Part shown: in pieces, positions 23,455 through 35,055 of the stretch | Layout: each line of letters starts with the position of its first letter | Position numbering within the stretch: the stretch's first letter is position 1 | Source of the DNA: Candidatus Altimarinota bacterium | Lineage (GTDB): Bacteria > Patescibacteriota > Gracilibacteria > BD1-5 > UBA6164 | Assembly (NCBI GenBank): GCA_028698305.1 | Contig: JAQVDN010000001.1 | Location: 186,001 to 250,000, forward strand | Reading direction: 5' to 3' | DNA length: 64,000 nucleotides | The notes under the pieces: generated by a model | What the model saw: the letters and a program-made list of their open reading frames with translations, nothing else | Databases searched by the model: none | Told to the model about the DNA's origin: nothing | Program-made: the position numbers and the translations under genes

Positions 23455-24534
23455 ATGGAATTTTTAAAGAGTGATAATATATTGAAAGATCAATTATTAC
23501 AAATAATGGTTGATAATGAATGAAGTGATATGTATATAACAGTATGAACTTATCCAGCAATTAAAATATGATGAGATATAGTTAGGATAGATGACTGAGT
23601 AGAAAAATTTACTTCAGAAGATACAAAAGATTTTGCTTTTTCAATTATAACACAATCTCAATATGATATTTTAATAAAAGAAAAAAATCTAGATTTTTCT
23701 TTTACTTTTTTAGAGAGAAGATTTAGAGCAAATATATCATTTCAATTATGAAATTATATGATTATTTTGAGACTATTGACTTTGGATATTCCAAATATTG
23801 ATGATCTAGGACTTCCTTCAATTTATAAAGATGTTACAAAAAAATGACAATGATTAATCTTGGTTACTTGACCGACAGGTTCAGGAAAAACAACAACTCT
23901 TGCAGCAATGATTGATTATATAAATATAAATTATAATAAGCATATAATAACTATAGAAGATCCAATTGAATATCTACATACTCATAAGAAATCAATAATA
24001 GAACATAAAGAAATATGAAAAGATATAGATGATTATGAAACTGCTCTAATATGATCAATGAGACAAGATCCTGATGTAATAATGTTTTGAGAAATAAGAA
24101 ATAGAAAAGATATGGAAATAGCTTTGAGATTAGCTGAAACATGACATTTAGTTTTATCTACACTACATACAAGAAGTGCATATCAAACTATAACAAGGAT
24201 TTTAGATAGTTTTTCATGAGAAGATAAAAATCAAATTAGGATGCAGTTAGCAGACTCATTACTTGCAATTTTTTCACAAAGACTTTTAAAAAAACTTGAT
24301 TGAACTTGACTCGTTTTAGCTAAAGAAATACTTTTTAAAAATACTGCAGTTGCAAATCTAATCAGAGAAAATGATATTCATCAAATACCTTCAGTTTTAC
24401 AAATGTGATGAAGGGAATGAATGCAATTACTTGAAACAGATATATTGGCATATATAAGTAAAAATATAATTTCAGAAGAAGAATGATTAAAATATTCAAA
24501 TAATCCAAGAATGATAAAGGATAGTGTTGTATAA
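23455..24534 (+). CDS. pilT: Type IV pilus retraction ATPase PilT
   Basis: A 359-residue hexameric ATPase that depolymerises the pilus. The Walker [11 protein letters not shown] is near 138-147, followed by IEDPIEY, the Asp box, [16 protein letters not shown] (Walker B) and the His box [18 protein letters not shown]. The N-terminal domain begins with a PilT-type region (DNEGSDMYITVG, cf. GASDLH). The length matches PilT (about 345) rather than PilB. A promoter TTGTTA-17-TATACT lies upstream near 23399. Retraction pili fit an organism that attaches to and pulls on surfaces or hosts. Confidence 0.93.
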
Positions 24535-24535
24535 C

Positions 24536-24571
24536 AAAAAAAAAACAAGAGTTAACTCTTGTTTTTTTTTT
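24536..24571. terminator. Bidirectional terminator between pilT and a prepilin
   Basis: AACAAGAGTTAACTCTTGTT is palindromic with flanking A and T runs, so it works for both convergent genes. Confidence 0.8.
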
Positions 24572-24585
24572 GTTATACTAAAATA

Positions 24586-25152
24586 TTAATATAAATCATT
24601 TGTATCACCATCAACTAATCCAGATCCAGTAACAGGATTAGTACCTGCAATTAATCATAAAGCATCAGTAGTAGCTTTTTTATAATAACTTCAAGTAATT
24701 CTTGCTTTATTAGTATCATTTTCTATAACTCTACCAGCAACTTGATATCATTTAAATCCAGAAGAAGTAGTCATAGCAAATACATATTGAGAATCACCAT
24801 TATTTGGATCTGTAAAATCAGCTCCATTTTGACCAATAGTAGCAAAATTTACATTACCAACACGATAAGTAGTATCACTTAAAAGAATACCAGAACCAAC
24901 AGATTCAGTACCAGCTAAACGGTTTGTAGTACCTGAATTAGTTAATACAGAACTTAGAGGAGTACTGTTTTTTGTACTATTAGTTTCAATAGCAGAAGCA
25001 ATATTTCTTAAGTCAGAAGCAACTTTAGAATTTTTTGCATCTTGAGAATATCCTTGTAAAGATATAAATGCAATAGTAGCAAGTATAGCTAATATAGTAA
25101 TAACTACGATTAACTCAACCAATGTAAAGGCTTTTTTTGTATTTTTAATCAT
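24586..25152 (-). CDS. Type IV prepilin
   Basis: A 188-residue prepilin. Its leader MIKNTKKA precedes FTLVELIVVITILAILATIA, and its 26-residue helix is identical to that of the DGR target at 53.5 kb, although the codons differ. The globular domain is Thr/Ser/Gly rich (NSTKNSTPLSSVLTNSGTT) and ends with GSGLVDGDTNDLY, with no cysteine pair. Strong composition bias and a gene on its own suggest it may be the major pilin. The frame extends 54 codons past the first TGA. Confidence 0.88.
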
Positions 25153-25317
25153 TGTACGATAAATTAAAAAATAAAATACAAAAATAAATTTTAAGGTTTA
25201 TTTGTCATTTAAGACCTAATTATTTTATCTTTTAATTTGTATTTTAGCAAATATATTTTTTTATTTTACTAGACATAATTTTTAAAATCTTTTTTATAAT
25301 ATTTTAAAAAATAAAAA
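25153..25317. other. AT-rich intergenic region
   Basis: The upstream region of the minus-strand prepilin. A weak promoter is possible near 25200-25230 on the minus strand (ATGACA-16-TATTTT). I see no gene or repeat. Confidence 0.4.
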
Positions 25318-25318
25318 A

Positions 25319-25351
25319 ATAAAAAATCTAGATTTACTTCTAGATTTTTTA
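25319..25351 (-). terminator. Terminator of the pilB-phosphatase-pilC operon
   Basis: AAATCTAGA(TTTACT)TCTAGATTT with a long T-rich tail in the minus direction, just beyond the pilC stop. Confidence 0.75.
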
Positions 25352-25354
25352 TTG

Positions 25355-26569
25355 TTATAATCATTTAACAACTTCTCACATTTGAAAGAATGGCATAAGT
25401 ATAGCAACTACTATAGTACCAACTAATGCTCAAACTATTACTATGATAATTGGTTCCATCATACTAGACATGTTTCATATATATCTTTTTAAATCTCAAT
25501 TATAGTTTTCTCATACTTTTTTTAAAGAATTAGATAAGCTTCAAGTTTCTTCTCATGTACTTACTACATATGCAAATTCTTCAGGAAATAGTTTATTTAA
25601 GTAAATAGATTCTTCATAATCTAGATTTAATCAAAGAGATTTTGATATAGTAAGTCAAACTTCAACTTCATTTTTTATCCTTATTAATTCTTTCTTATAT
25701 GCTAGATTTGGTACTACCTTACTTGATGTTTTCATTGATTCAAGTAATAATACTCATGAATCAAGAAGTATGGTAAAAGATTTTATAAAATATACTATAT
25801 TTGATTGTTTAATTACATATCAAAAAATTGGCATCCTTATAGCGATATTTGCTAATGAAATTCTTCAAATATAGGTCATATTTATAAGTTTATATATTGT
25901 TATAATTCATATGAATCATAAAATAATTTTTCACCAATCATTTGTAATAAAATGAGAAATATCAACTATTTTTTGAGTTATTGCTGGTAATTCACTTCAA
26001 GCTTTTACAAATGATTCAGTAATTCTTGGAACTATGAATATAAGCATGAATGTAACCATCATCAATGTAAGAGTTAAAAGTATCATTGGATATATTAGAG
26101 CTCATTTTACCTTTCATTTTAATTCTATACTTTCAAGTAAATTAGTATCTAATTCAATTAATATCTTTCATAATTGTCATGTTTTTTCTCAAACTCAAAT
26201 TAATGCAGTAGTTAATGGATCGAAAACTTTTGGATATTGATTCATAGTTTCATTTATTCATATACCATGATCAATATTTTCTTTCATTTCTTTTCATATC
26301 TTTTTAAGATAAGGGTTTTTTATCTGTTTAACCAATATTCATAAAGCAGATTTTACATCTATTCAAGAGTTTAAAAATATAGAAAATTTATTGATAAATT
26401 GCCATATTTCTTTTTTACTTACACCTTGAAATAGGCTGATTTCAATATTTTGTCAACCTCTTTTTTTTGCAACTCATCTATACTTTGCTCTCCTAGAATC
26501 TTCTAAAAGTTGTATAAATTTTCTATTGTCAAAATTTCAATATTTATCGTAAAATTTATTTCAAAACAT
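25355..26569 (-). CDS. pilC: Type IV pilus inner-membrane platform protein PilC
   Basis: A 404-residue GspF/PilC-family protein, the usual length. Two cytoplasmic T2SSF domains alternate with three membrane helices. The conserved start KKEIWQFINKFSIFLNSGIDVKSAL matches the family's F..L..LL.aGvpl..AL, and GEKTGQLWKIL and VKGALIYPMILL correspond to GE.sG.L and k..aliYP. It connects the assembly ATPase PilB to the pilus base. It is 14 bases downstream of the phosphatase gene. Confidence 0.9.
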
Positions 26570-26583
26570 ATTTTTTGTTTTAT

Positions 26584-28479
26584 TTAAATATTTCAGTCCT
26601 TAGCAATTATATCTTCAACTTCACTTATTACTGTTGAATAGTCTCATTTCTTATATAATTCCATAAGTATATTATACTTTACTTGCATTTTTTGATTTTT
26701 TTGATCAACCTTATATCTTTTTTCATTACTAATTGCTTTTCTAAGATAAAAATTGATTTTTGGATCTATATATCATTCTTTTATAAATCTTGTTGCTTCC
26801 TCTTTTAATTTTAATATTTCTCAAGTATAATATAAGTTTTCAAGTATTTTTATAAGTCTTTTTATCTCTTTTTTTCTTCTTATTTTTTCTAATTCTTTTT
26901 CTATTTCTTCTCTATTTTTTCATCTCAATGTCCTTAATTCTGCATTATCTAGTTTTTCTTTTATTTTTAGATTTTCAAGATAGTTATCATCTTCTTTAAC
27001 TATATCTTTTGTTATATCTCTTTTCAATATTATTATTGAGACATCATCTTCAAAATTTGATCATCATTTAAAAATCTTAGCATCATTTATCAAATAATCA
27101 TATATATATTTTATATTATTTTCATATTGACATACTATTTTGAAACTTTCTTCTAATCTATCTATTCAATAATATTTTCAATCTATACTCTTACTTTCTA
27201 TTATTCAATCACTATATGTTAATAAGATATCTCAATCATTTAATGCTAATTCTCTAGTTTTAACATGATTTTTATCTTTTATTAATCTAATTCAAGCAGC
27301 TAATCATCAAGGTATTATCTTTTCAACTTTTTTTTCTTTTTTCCTATAAATAAGCATTGGTTCATGTCACATTCATACATATCTTATCTTATTAGTATCT
27401 TTTATTATTTCATATAATATACTTGTAACAAAATTTCTTGATTGTAAATCTTGTTTTAATCAATTATTTATTTCAATAGTTAATTCATCTAAATCTTTAT
27501 TTAAATTATCTTTAAATAATTTATTCATAAGAGTAATTATAAATCAAGCTCTTATACCATGACCAGTTGCATCTCATATGAAAAAATTGTATTTTTCTTT
27601 GCTTTCTTCAAGTCAAAATGTATCACCAGAAATCTTATCTGCTCATAATATTTTTCAATATAAGTCATATCATATTATTTTTTGATTTGTTATTTCTTTA
27701 ACCAATCATTTATGTATATTTTCTAATTTTTTTTCAGCAATTTCTTCGTTTACTCTAGATTCTTCTTCTATAAGTAGATTTATTTCATCAAGTAATTTTT
27801 TTCTTTTTATATTTTCTTTAAGATTCTTATAAAAATTTAGTTTCTTTTTTAATATAGATAATATAGATTTATTTTCTGTTTCATTTTCATTTTTATCGAT
27901 TTTTCAAGTTTCTCATATCAATTGCATTGCTTCATTTTTTGCATTTTTTCTCAATTTTTCTTGTTCTTCTTTTCTTTGTTTTTCTATACTAATTTGAATT
28001 TTTTTCTTTTGTTCATTATAAAATTTTATAACTATAGAATTTTCTTTATTTTCTTCTAAGAATTTTTGAAGTAAATTGAGAGCTACATCAGATCTTTTTG
28101 TTCATATTAGAGAATCTATTTCAGATCTTATCTTTGTAAATCTTATTTTAAATCTTTCTTTTTCTACTATTTTTATATATTTATCTTCTAAGACATTTAT
28201 TTTATCTCTTAATTTGTAAATAGTTTGTTCTTTATTTTTGAAAGAAGCTCTTTCTTTTTCAATAATTTTATTATTTTTTTGAGTTTTTCATTCTAAACTA
28301 ATTTTTTCTAAAAAATTATTTAAAGCATCCTTTTCTTTTGATAATACTTCTTCAGTTGCCAATTTTGCATTTTCCCAATCAGAAAGAGCAATGAAAGTTT
28401 TAATTACTTTTATTGCTTCACTAAATTCACTAACTTTAGTAATATCTATTTTTTTATTTTTTTTGAAAAAATTAAACAT
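26584..28479 (-). CDS. SpoIIE/RsbU-type protein serine phosphatase with coiled-coil flanks
   Basis: A 631-residue PP2C-type phosphatase. Residues about 1-60 form helices, a long Lys/Glu coiled coil follows to about 270, and the catalytic SpoIIE domain lies around 280-500: GADKISGDTFG, FFIGDATGHGIRAGL with the metal-binding Asp, MGHEPMLIYR, LLTYSDGIIES and DDVSIIIL. The C-terminal 110 residues are again helical and basic. Such enzymes dephosphorylate anti-anti-sigma-like or other regulatory proteins. No sensor or STAS partner is seen. Its place between pilB and pilC, with 12-14 base gaps, suggests control of pilus assembly. Confidence 0.85.
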
Positions 28480-28491
28480 AATTTCTTATTA

Positions 28492-29718
28492 TTAAATTAA
28501 TTTTAAGGCTTCTTCTATTGTAGTTTCTCATAATAATGCTTTTATAAGTGCATCTTGAACAATAGTAATCATTCAATTTTTTATAGATGCATCTCTCATT
28601 ATATTGGCACTATCCTTATTTAATATCATTGGTTCAAGATAATCTCATACGATCATTACCTCATGTATTCAAAGTCTTCATTTATATCAAGTTCAACTAC
28701 ATTTTTCACATCATTCTCAGTGATAAAATACAGCATTATTAATATCTTCTTTTGATAATATTGGTCATAGATATTCATCTACTTTTTTCTTTTCATAATC
28801 AGTTATCTTATATTCTTTTTTACAATGAGGACATATTTTTTTACCCAATCTTTGAGATATAACCATCCTCATAGCTGATGCTAGTAGGAAAGGTTCAACT
28901 CACATGTTTATAAGTCTTTGTACTGTTGCAGCTGCTGAGTTCGTATGTATTGTTGAAACAACTAAGTGTCATGTCAATGCTGCTTCAACAGCCAATATTG
29001 CAGTTTCTTTATCTCTTATTTCTCATACCATTATTATATCTGGATCTTGTCTTACAAGCGATCTTAATCAAGTAGAAAATGTATAACCAATATCTGGTCT
29101 AACTTGAGATTGATTTACAAATTCTATATCATATTCTATTGGGTCTTCAAGTGTAGAAATATTTAATTCTAAAGGATTAAAATTTTTTAATATTCAAAAA
29201 AGAGTAGTAGATTTTCAAGATCATGTAGGTCAAGCTACAAGTATGATTCAATATTTACTTTTTAAAGCTTCTCTAACTTTTTCTAAATTTACATCTATTA
29301 ATCATAATGCTTCAATATTTATTAATGATTCATCTTGCTTAAGTATTCTCATTACCACTTTTTCTCAATAACTTGTTGGAAGTGTAGAAAGTCTTATGTC
29401 TATATTTTTTCATTCTTTTTCATAAAAATAAACTATTTTACCATCTTGAGGTTTCTTATTTTCATCTATTTTTATCTTTGATAATACTTTTAATCTAGTT
29501 ATTGTTGCAGAAGTATTTTCTTTATCTATCTTGTCTATTAGAATAAAATCTCAATCTTTACGAAATCTTATAAGTAAAAAATGTTCTGTTGGTTCTATAT
29601 GGATATCTGATGCTCACATATCAACAGCCATCTTGAAAATATTTGAAATATAACTTACTATATCTCAAACTTCTCTTTTTAATGGCAGTTTATCTAATTC
29701 TTGTTTGCTTGGTTGCAT
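28492..29718 (-). CDS. pilB: Type IV pilus assembly ATPase PilB
   Basis: A 408-residue GspE/PilB ATPase. Walker A GPTGSGKS is at 163-170, LEDPIEY follows, Walker B is DIIMVGEIRD and the His box is STIHTNSAAATVQRL. CPHC and CEKC form the tetracysteine zinc motif typical of PilB/GspE but lacking in PilT. It is shorter than the common 560 residues because the N-terminal MshEN domain is missing. It heads the pilB-phosphatase-pilC operon and drives pilus extension. Confidence 0.92.
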
Positions 29719-29838
29719 TTTTATATCATATTACAAAGATTAAACTTTATTTTATTTTATCATTTAATTTGAATAAAATTAAATTATTTAGATTGACAAT
29801 TTACATATTTTAAATTTAAAATAAAAAAAGAAAACTAT

Positions 29839-30627
29839 TTATTTTATAGCTTTCTTTAAATATATTTCCATTATTTTTTCATTTGCTTTCTTTTTAATTT
29901 CATCTGGGGGATTATTATTTGGGTTATTTATGTTATCATCAATTGGAATATTATCATTATTATTTTCTATTGTACTTCAAGTTGAGCTTCAATTAATGTC
30001 CTCTTTAATATCAATATTTTCTTGGTTATCAATAGGAGAATTATATTCTTGATTATCTATATTAATATTTTCAGGTCCATTTATAGCTATATCTCAATTT
30101 TTAAATATTTTTTTTATGTCTTCAATATAAAAATTTGCAGATAATGTTATCAATAAAACAATAAGTGAAAAACTACTAATAATGTATATTTTTCTCGATT
30201 TTTTAACTATTTTATTATTATTATTATCATCATCTTTTTTAATTAATTTTTCAAAGTCACTTTGATAATTTGAAAATAATTCTCATTTATTTTCACTATT
30301 TAAATTACTTTTTTTAATCTCTATTTTTGAGGTAATATCTTCATTATTTTCATCTAAAATTATATTTTGTTTATCATCAGATTCTTTTATATTTTCTATC
30401 TTAATCTTATCTTCATCTTTATTTTCTACAACAGTATCTGGTTTTATGTTTATTTTTTTATTTAACTTTAAAGTTATTTTTCAGGGTTCATTTATTTCTT
30501 GATTTGAATTATTTTCTATATTTATATTGTTTTTTTCATCGTTTAAATCACTAGTAATTAAATCATTACTAGTTTTTTGTTCTATTTTTTTCTTTGTTAT
30601 GTCTTTTAAACTCAGTTTAACAGTCAT
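29839..30627 (-). CDS. Single-pass membrane protein, unknown
   Basis: A 262-residue protein without a recognised family. Residues 1-140 are charged and low in complexity (Lys, Asn, Asp, Glu), one membrane helix lies at about 147-167 (IISSFSLIVLLITLSANF), and the extracytoplasmic part is Asn/Asp/Pro rich (NNDNIPIDDNINNPNNNPPDE). The topology recalls PilN/PilO-like or secretion accessory proteins, but no motif supports that. It lies just upstream of pilB, separated by 120 AT-rich bases, so co-transcription is possible. Confidence 0.65.
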
Positions 30628-30755
30628 TTTTTAAACAAATTAATAATATATGAATATATCTTATAATATTTTTAAAATAAAATCAAATATGAGATTGATT
30701 TTTATTTTTTATAAAATTGATTATTATATAGTAGAATATTATTAATTTTTATAAA

Positions 30756-32072
30756 ATGATAAAACCATTGCCAATTTCTTGATTTTGAGAAAATTTACCA
30801 GAATTTCAATTAATAGAAGATAATTATAAGGAGATAATCAAAAAAAATTATAGTTTGTCAGGTTTTACTCCTATTGATACACCAGTTGTAGAAAGACTTG
30901 AAGTATTGCTTGCAAAATGAGCAGATGATAATGAAGTATATGCTATTTCTAGAGTAAATGGAGAGCAGTGAGATGATAGTTTATTGTGACTTAGATTTGA
31001 TTTAACAGTGCCTTTAGCTCGTTATGTTGCACAATATGAATGAGAATTAACATTTCCATTTAGAAGACAACATATTTCAAGAGTATATAGATGAGAAAGA
31101 CCACAAAAATGAAGATTTAGAGAATTTTATCAAGCTGATGTTGATATTATATGAAATGGTAATCTACCTAATTTTGCTGATGTAGAAGTAATTTCTACCA
31201 TTTATAATTCTTTAAAAGAATTAGATTTTTGAGATTTTGTTATAAATATCAATAATAAAAAATTTCTAAGTTGATTTTTAGAAAGTATTTGAATAAAAAA
31301 TATAAAAGAAACTATTTCTATAATTGATAAAAAAGATAAGGTAAGACATGATAAATTAAGAGAAATGTTTTCTTTTATCTGATTAAAAGAAGAAATAATT
31401 GATAAGATTGTAGAATTTATTAAATTTTGAGAAGAGAAAAATAGTTTGGAAATTATAGATTATTATTTACAATTTGAAAATCAATTATTAAAAGAATGAT
31501 TAGAAGAATTAAGATATCTGTATAATTCCTTGATTTCTCTTTGAGTAGATGAAAGATTTATAAAAATAAATCCATCTATATCTAGATGATTAAATTATTA
31601 TACATGAACAGTTTTTGAAACCTTTGTTGTTTGAGCTGAAAATATGTGAAGTGTAAGTTCTTGATGAAGATATGAAAATCTTGCTTCAAATTTTACTAAA
31701 AATAATTTTCCATGAGTAGGTTGAAGTATAGGTTTATCAAGATTATTGTCAGTTTTAGATTCTATCTGAAAAATAAAAACTAATAGAAAAACTACATCAA
31801 AAGTTATGCTTGTAAATATGTGAGTTGATTTTTTACAAAAAAATCTTGAAATAACAAAGTTTTTAAGACAAAATTCTATAAATACTGAATTATATCTTGA
31901 TGATTCAGCAAAAATTCAAAAACAATTAAAATATGCAAATAATAAAAAAATAAATTATGTAATAATTATTTGAGAAACAGAAATACAAAATGATATAGTT
32001 GTTTTGAAAAACTTAGATTCTTGAGAACAATTTGAAATAAATCAAAAGGATTTACTAAATTATATAAAATAA
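30756..32072 (+). CDS. hisS: Histidyl-tRNA synthetase
   Basis: A 438-residue class II synthetase that charges tRNA-His. Motif 1 region GFTPIDTPVVER, LRFDLTVPLARYVA, motif 2 [30 protein letters not shown] (in part) and the histidine-specific loop GLNYYTGTVFE are visible, with a C-terminal anticodon-binding domain from about 345. The length is usual. It stands alone between a minus-strand gene and a terminator, inside the pilus region. TGA encodes glycines in the class-defining motifs. Confidence 0.94.
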
Positions 32073-32102
32073 AAACTCTTTTTAAAAGAGTTTTTTATTT
32101 TA
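32071..32102. terminator. Terminator between hisS and a prepilin
   Basis: AAAAACTCTTTT pairs with AAAAGAGTTTTTT. A run of A residues on the other side allows use in both directions. Confidence 0.75.
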
Positions 32103-32903
32103 GTCTCATGTACAAGTTATATTGTTACAAGTACAATCTCTATTTATAAGATTTCAATTACTATCAATTATTTGATATTCAACAGGTAAATTGTCTGTTT
32201 GAATATTTTTTCATGATTCTTTTATTTCTACACAACTTCTGTAATCAGTATTTTGCCAATATCTATTATTTGCTTCTGCTTCATTTAAAAGTTCTTCAAA
32301 AGTAGTTCAATCATTATAAACTTCTCACATTGGAAAATTATATGCTAGATTATGGCTTTGTTCTGTAAAAATAAATTTATTTCTATTTGTTGCTCAGTCT
32401 CAAGTTCAAGAATGTATTTCTACATTAGTTCCTTGATTTGCACTAATTGCAAGTATAATAGTAGGTAATATATTTTTAGATACTGATTTATAAGATCAAT
32501 TTAGAATAGCAATAGGTTCATCTGTATTTTCAAGAGTAGTAGATAATTCATATTCTTGAGCATTTTTTGTTATAGAGTATGCATATGCTGATTTTGTTTT
32601 TGGATCCAATGGTAATTTATCTATTGTATTTAGACGAACATTTGAGTTAAATAATCATTGATTAACAACAACTTCTCATCTAAATGTCAGGTTAAAATAA
32701 TCTCATGGATTTGGGAAATATCATCTTTTTTGTTTATAAACTTTTAATGCAGATCACATTTGAGCTAGATCAGATTTTCTTTGAGAATCTCTAGAATCTC
32801 AAAGATAACTTATATAAGAGATAAATCAAATAGTAGAAATAACAGCTAATATACTTATAGATACTATTAATTCAACAAATGAAAATGCTTTTTTATTTTT
32901 CAT
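32100..32903 (-). CDS. Type IV prepilin-like protein with cysteine-rich end
   Basis: A 267-residue prepilin. MKNKKAFSFVELIVSISILA gives the leader, the conserved Phe-Ser-Phe-Val-Glu site and helix. The globular domain contains QRKSDLAQMGSALKVYKQKRGYFPNPG, the helix-to-loop block common in pilins, and three cysteines close to the C-terminus (RSCVE, CTCNNITC gives four in all). It is probably a minor pilin or tip protein. The gene follows the LamG-bearing minor pilin with a 10-base gap. Confidence 0.82.
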
Positions 32904-32913
32904 ATTTTTTAAA

Positions 32914-34335
32914 TTAGTTAGGTTTATATTCTTTTATAATTGTATCAACAATATCATATCTTATACTAGCTTTTCATCAAAGCCATTTTTGAGAAAAATA
33001 ATGTTGTACTCATCTTATTTCATTGTCAGAAAGTGCATGATTCCGTGAAATAATTTCTCATATATCTCATTTAAAATAAGCCTTATCACTAGTATTTACA
33101 TCATCTATTTCTGTTCAAGTAACAGCACTTACATTCCATCTATATATATTTCACAATGCTCAGTATGAATGTTCAGGTTGTGGATCTACATGGTCAGTTT
33201 CATTTACTAATACTCAATTAAGATATATCTTTAGTCTATTTTGAGAATCTATATATTTGTCATGAGTTGTTAAGTTTTCTTTTATATCATCTATTATATT
33301 TTCATGAGTTCTATTTATATGTTTGCTATCTTGAACTATCATAACAAAGTATACAGTATTAGGTAAAACTTCTCATAGATTTACAGATTTAAATTTATGT
33401 CAGGAATCCCGTTCCCAATAGAAGTTAGGATCTGAATCACTAAATTTTGTATCAGCATAATTTTCGCTACATCAATTATAGTTATATCTACAGGCAATAT
33501 TATGTATTCAAGCCCATACATCTCAATTTTCAATCATAAAATTATATCAAGTTGCTGCTCATCATTGTTCATATACTACTTGTCTACTAGTAATATCACC
33601 TCATGTTTTAAATACTATAGCAAATGATTTCTCCATAAAATACAATTGAGATTTATCATCTCAATCATTATTTATTTCATTATTTAGATTCATTGCAAGC
33701 ATTTGATCAACTCAGTTAAAGTTTACAACAGGTAATCAATTTATACCATTTTCTTTATATGTAGGTAGATTTGATGCATATTGTGTTGGTTCAGGTAAGG
33801 TACTTTTTGCTACTGCATCAGGTACTCAATTATATGCTATATTTTTCCAAGTTGATATAGTTTGTCAATCAATCAGTGTCGTATTTTCTAGTCAATCAAT
33901 ATCAGTAGAGTCAAAATGAAAAACTAAGTTATTTATTTCTGTTGGTTTTGTATCATATCTTAATATATCAATTTTCTTTTCAAATTCTCTAATGTAAGTT
34001 TTTCATATATTTTCTTCTGGATCTATATTATTTCAATAATTATCTATATATTTAAAACTTTCATTTCAAGTTCAGGTTTTTATTTCATATTCATTTGTTA
34101 CATTATTCTTATATAACCAAAATTTTTCATTTTGTTGTAAACTATCTATATTTACTCTTTTTAAAATATTTTCAGTATTTGATTTTATCATATATAAATC
34201 AGTTTCTTTTTCATAATTTGAAGTAATATTTTGATTATAGTCAAGAACATTAACTATTCATAACATAGCAAATGATAATATGAAAATGGCAACTATTACT
34301 CAAGCTATTGAGTCAGCTTTTTTATTATTTTTCAT
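32914..34335 (-). CDS. Minor-pilin-like protein with LamG/concanavalin-type domain
   Basis: A 473-residue surface protein. The N-terminal MKNNKKADSIAGVIVAIFIL resembles a PilV-type prepilin leader plus helix without the usual Phe at the site. Residues about 125-460 form a lectin-like beta-sandwich: LVFHFDSTDIDG, NLPTYKENGINWLPVVNFNG, SFAIVFKTGGDITSRQVVYEQGG and the C-terminal FKGDIGEIISRNHALSDNEI typical of LamG/concanavalin domains. Such domains bind glycans or proteins, so a pilus-borne adhesin is likely. It is divergent from the PilW-like gene across a 60-base gap. Confidence 0.7.
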
Positions 34336-34395
34336 TTTACAAAATGTTTAATATATATATCATACATATATTAATATAATTAATTTTTTCTAATT

Positions 34396-35043
34396 GTGAA
34401 ATTTTTTAAAAATAATATAAAAGCATTAACTCTAGTTGAGCTAATAACTTCAGTAGCTATATCTGGAGTACTTTTACTTTTGATATTTGTTTTTTTATCT
34501 GATAGTATAAAATTGCTTCTAGATAACAATGTAAAAGTTAGTTCTGTTGATGAATGATTTAATTTTAAAGATACAATGTGAAGATTTGTTAGATGATGAT
34601 ATAGTGAAGCAATTGTTTTTTCTTGAGTAGTTGATAGTACTTATACTTGAACTACAAATCCTAGTCCAAATGATGTATTGTATCTAAAAAAGTTGGATAT
34701 GACTCAATGAATGCTTGTATGAATTGTTGATATTGAAACAAAAAAAATTCAAAAAAATTATGTTTATTGAAATAATTTTTTAGGTTACAGATATTTATCT
34801 CCTACAGAAATGGCACAAATAGATTTAGATAATTCTATTATTTATACAAAAGAATTTACAAATGATAAGATTTTTCAAAATCTTAGAATGAAAGATTTTA
34901 GAGTAAAAACTTATAATTATTGATGATTAATTGATTTTTATTTTTCAGTTGTTAATTTGTTTGATGAATCATTGTTTGATAAAGATTATGCCGATTTTTA
35001 TATAGATAAATTGGTTATAGATGAATATAATTTAGTTTATTAA
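34396..35043 (+). CDS. Prepilin-like minor pilin (PilW-like)
   Basis: A 215-residue protein. KFFKNNIKALTLVELITSVAISGVLLLL carries the processing site (Ala before Leu-Thr-Leu-Val-Glu) and long helix of prepilins; the rest is a soluble domain of unknown fold. The start is taken as GTG at 34396 because no ATG exists before the leader. With the divergent PilV-like gene and the following PilX-like gene it forms a minor pilin cluster, whose members usually prime pilus assembly and carry tip functions. Confidence 0.7.
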
Positions 35044-35055
35044 TTTGTTTACATA

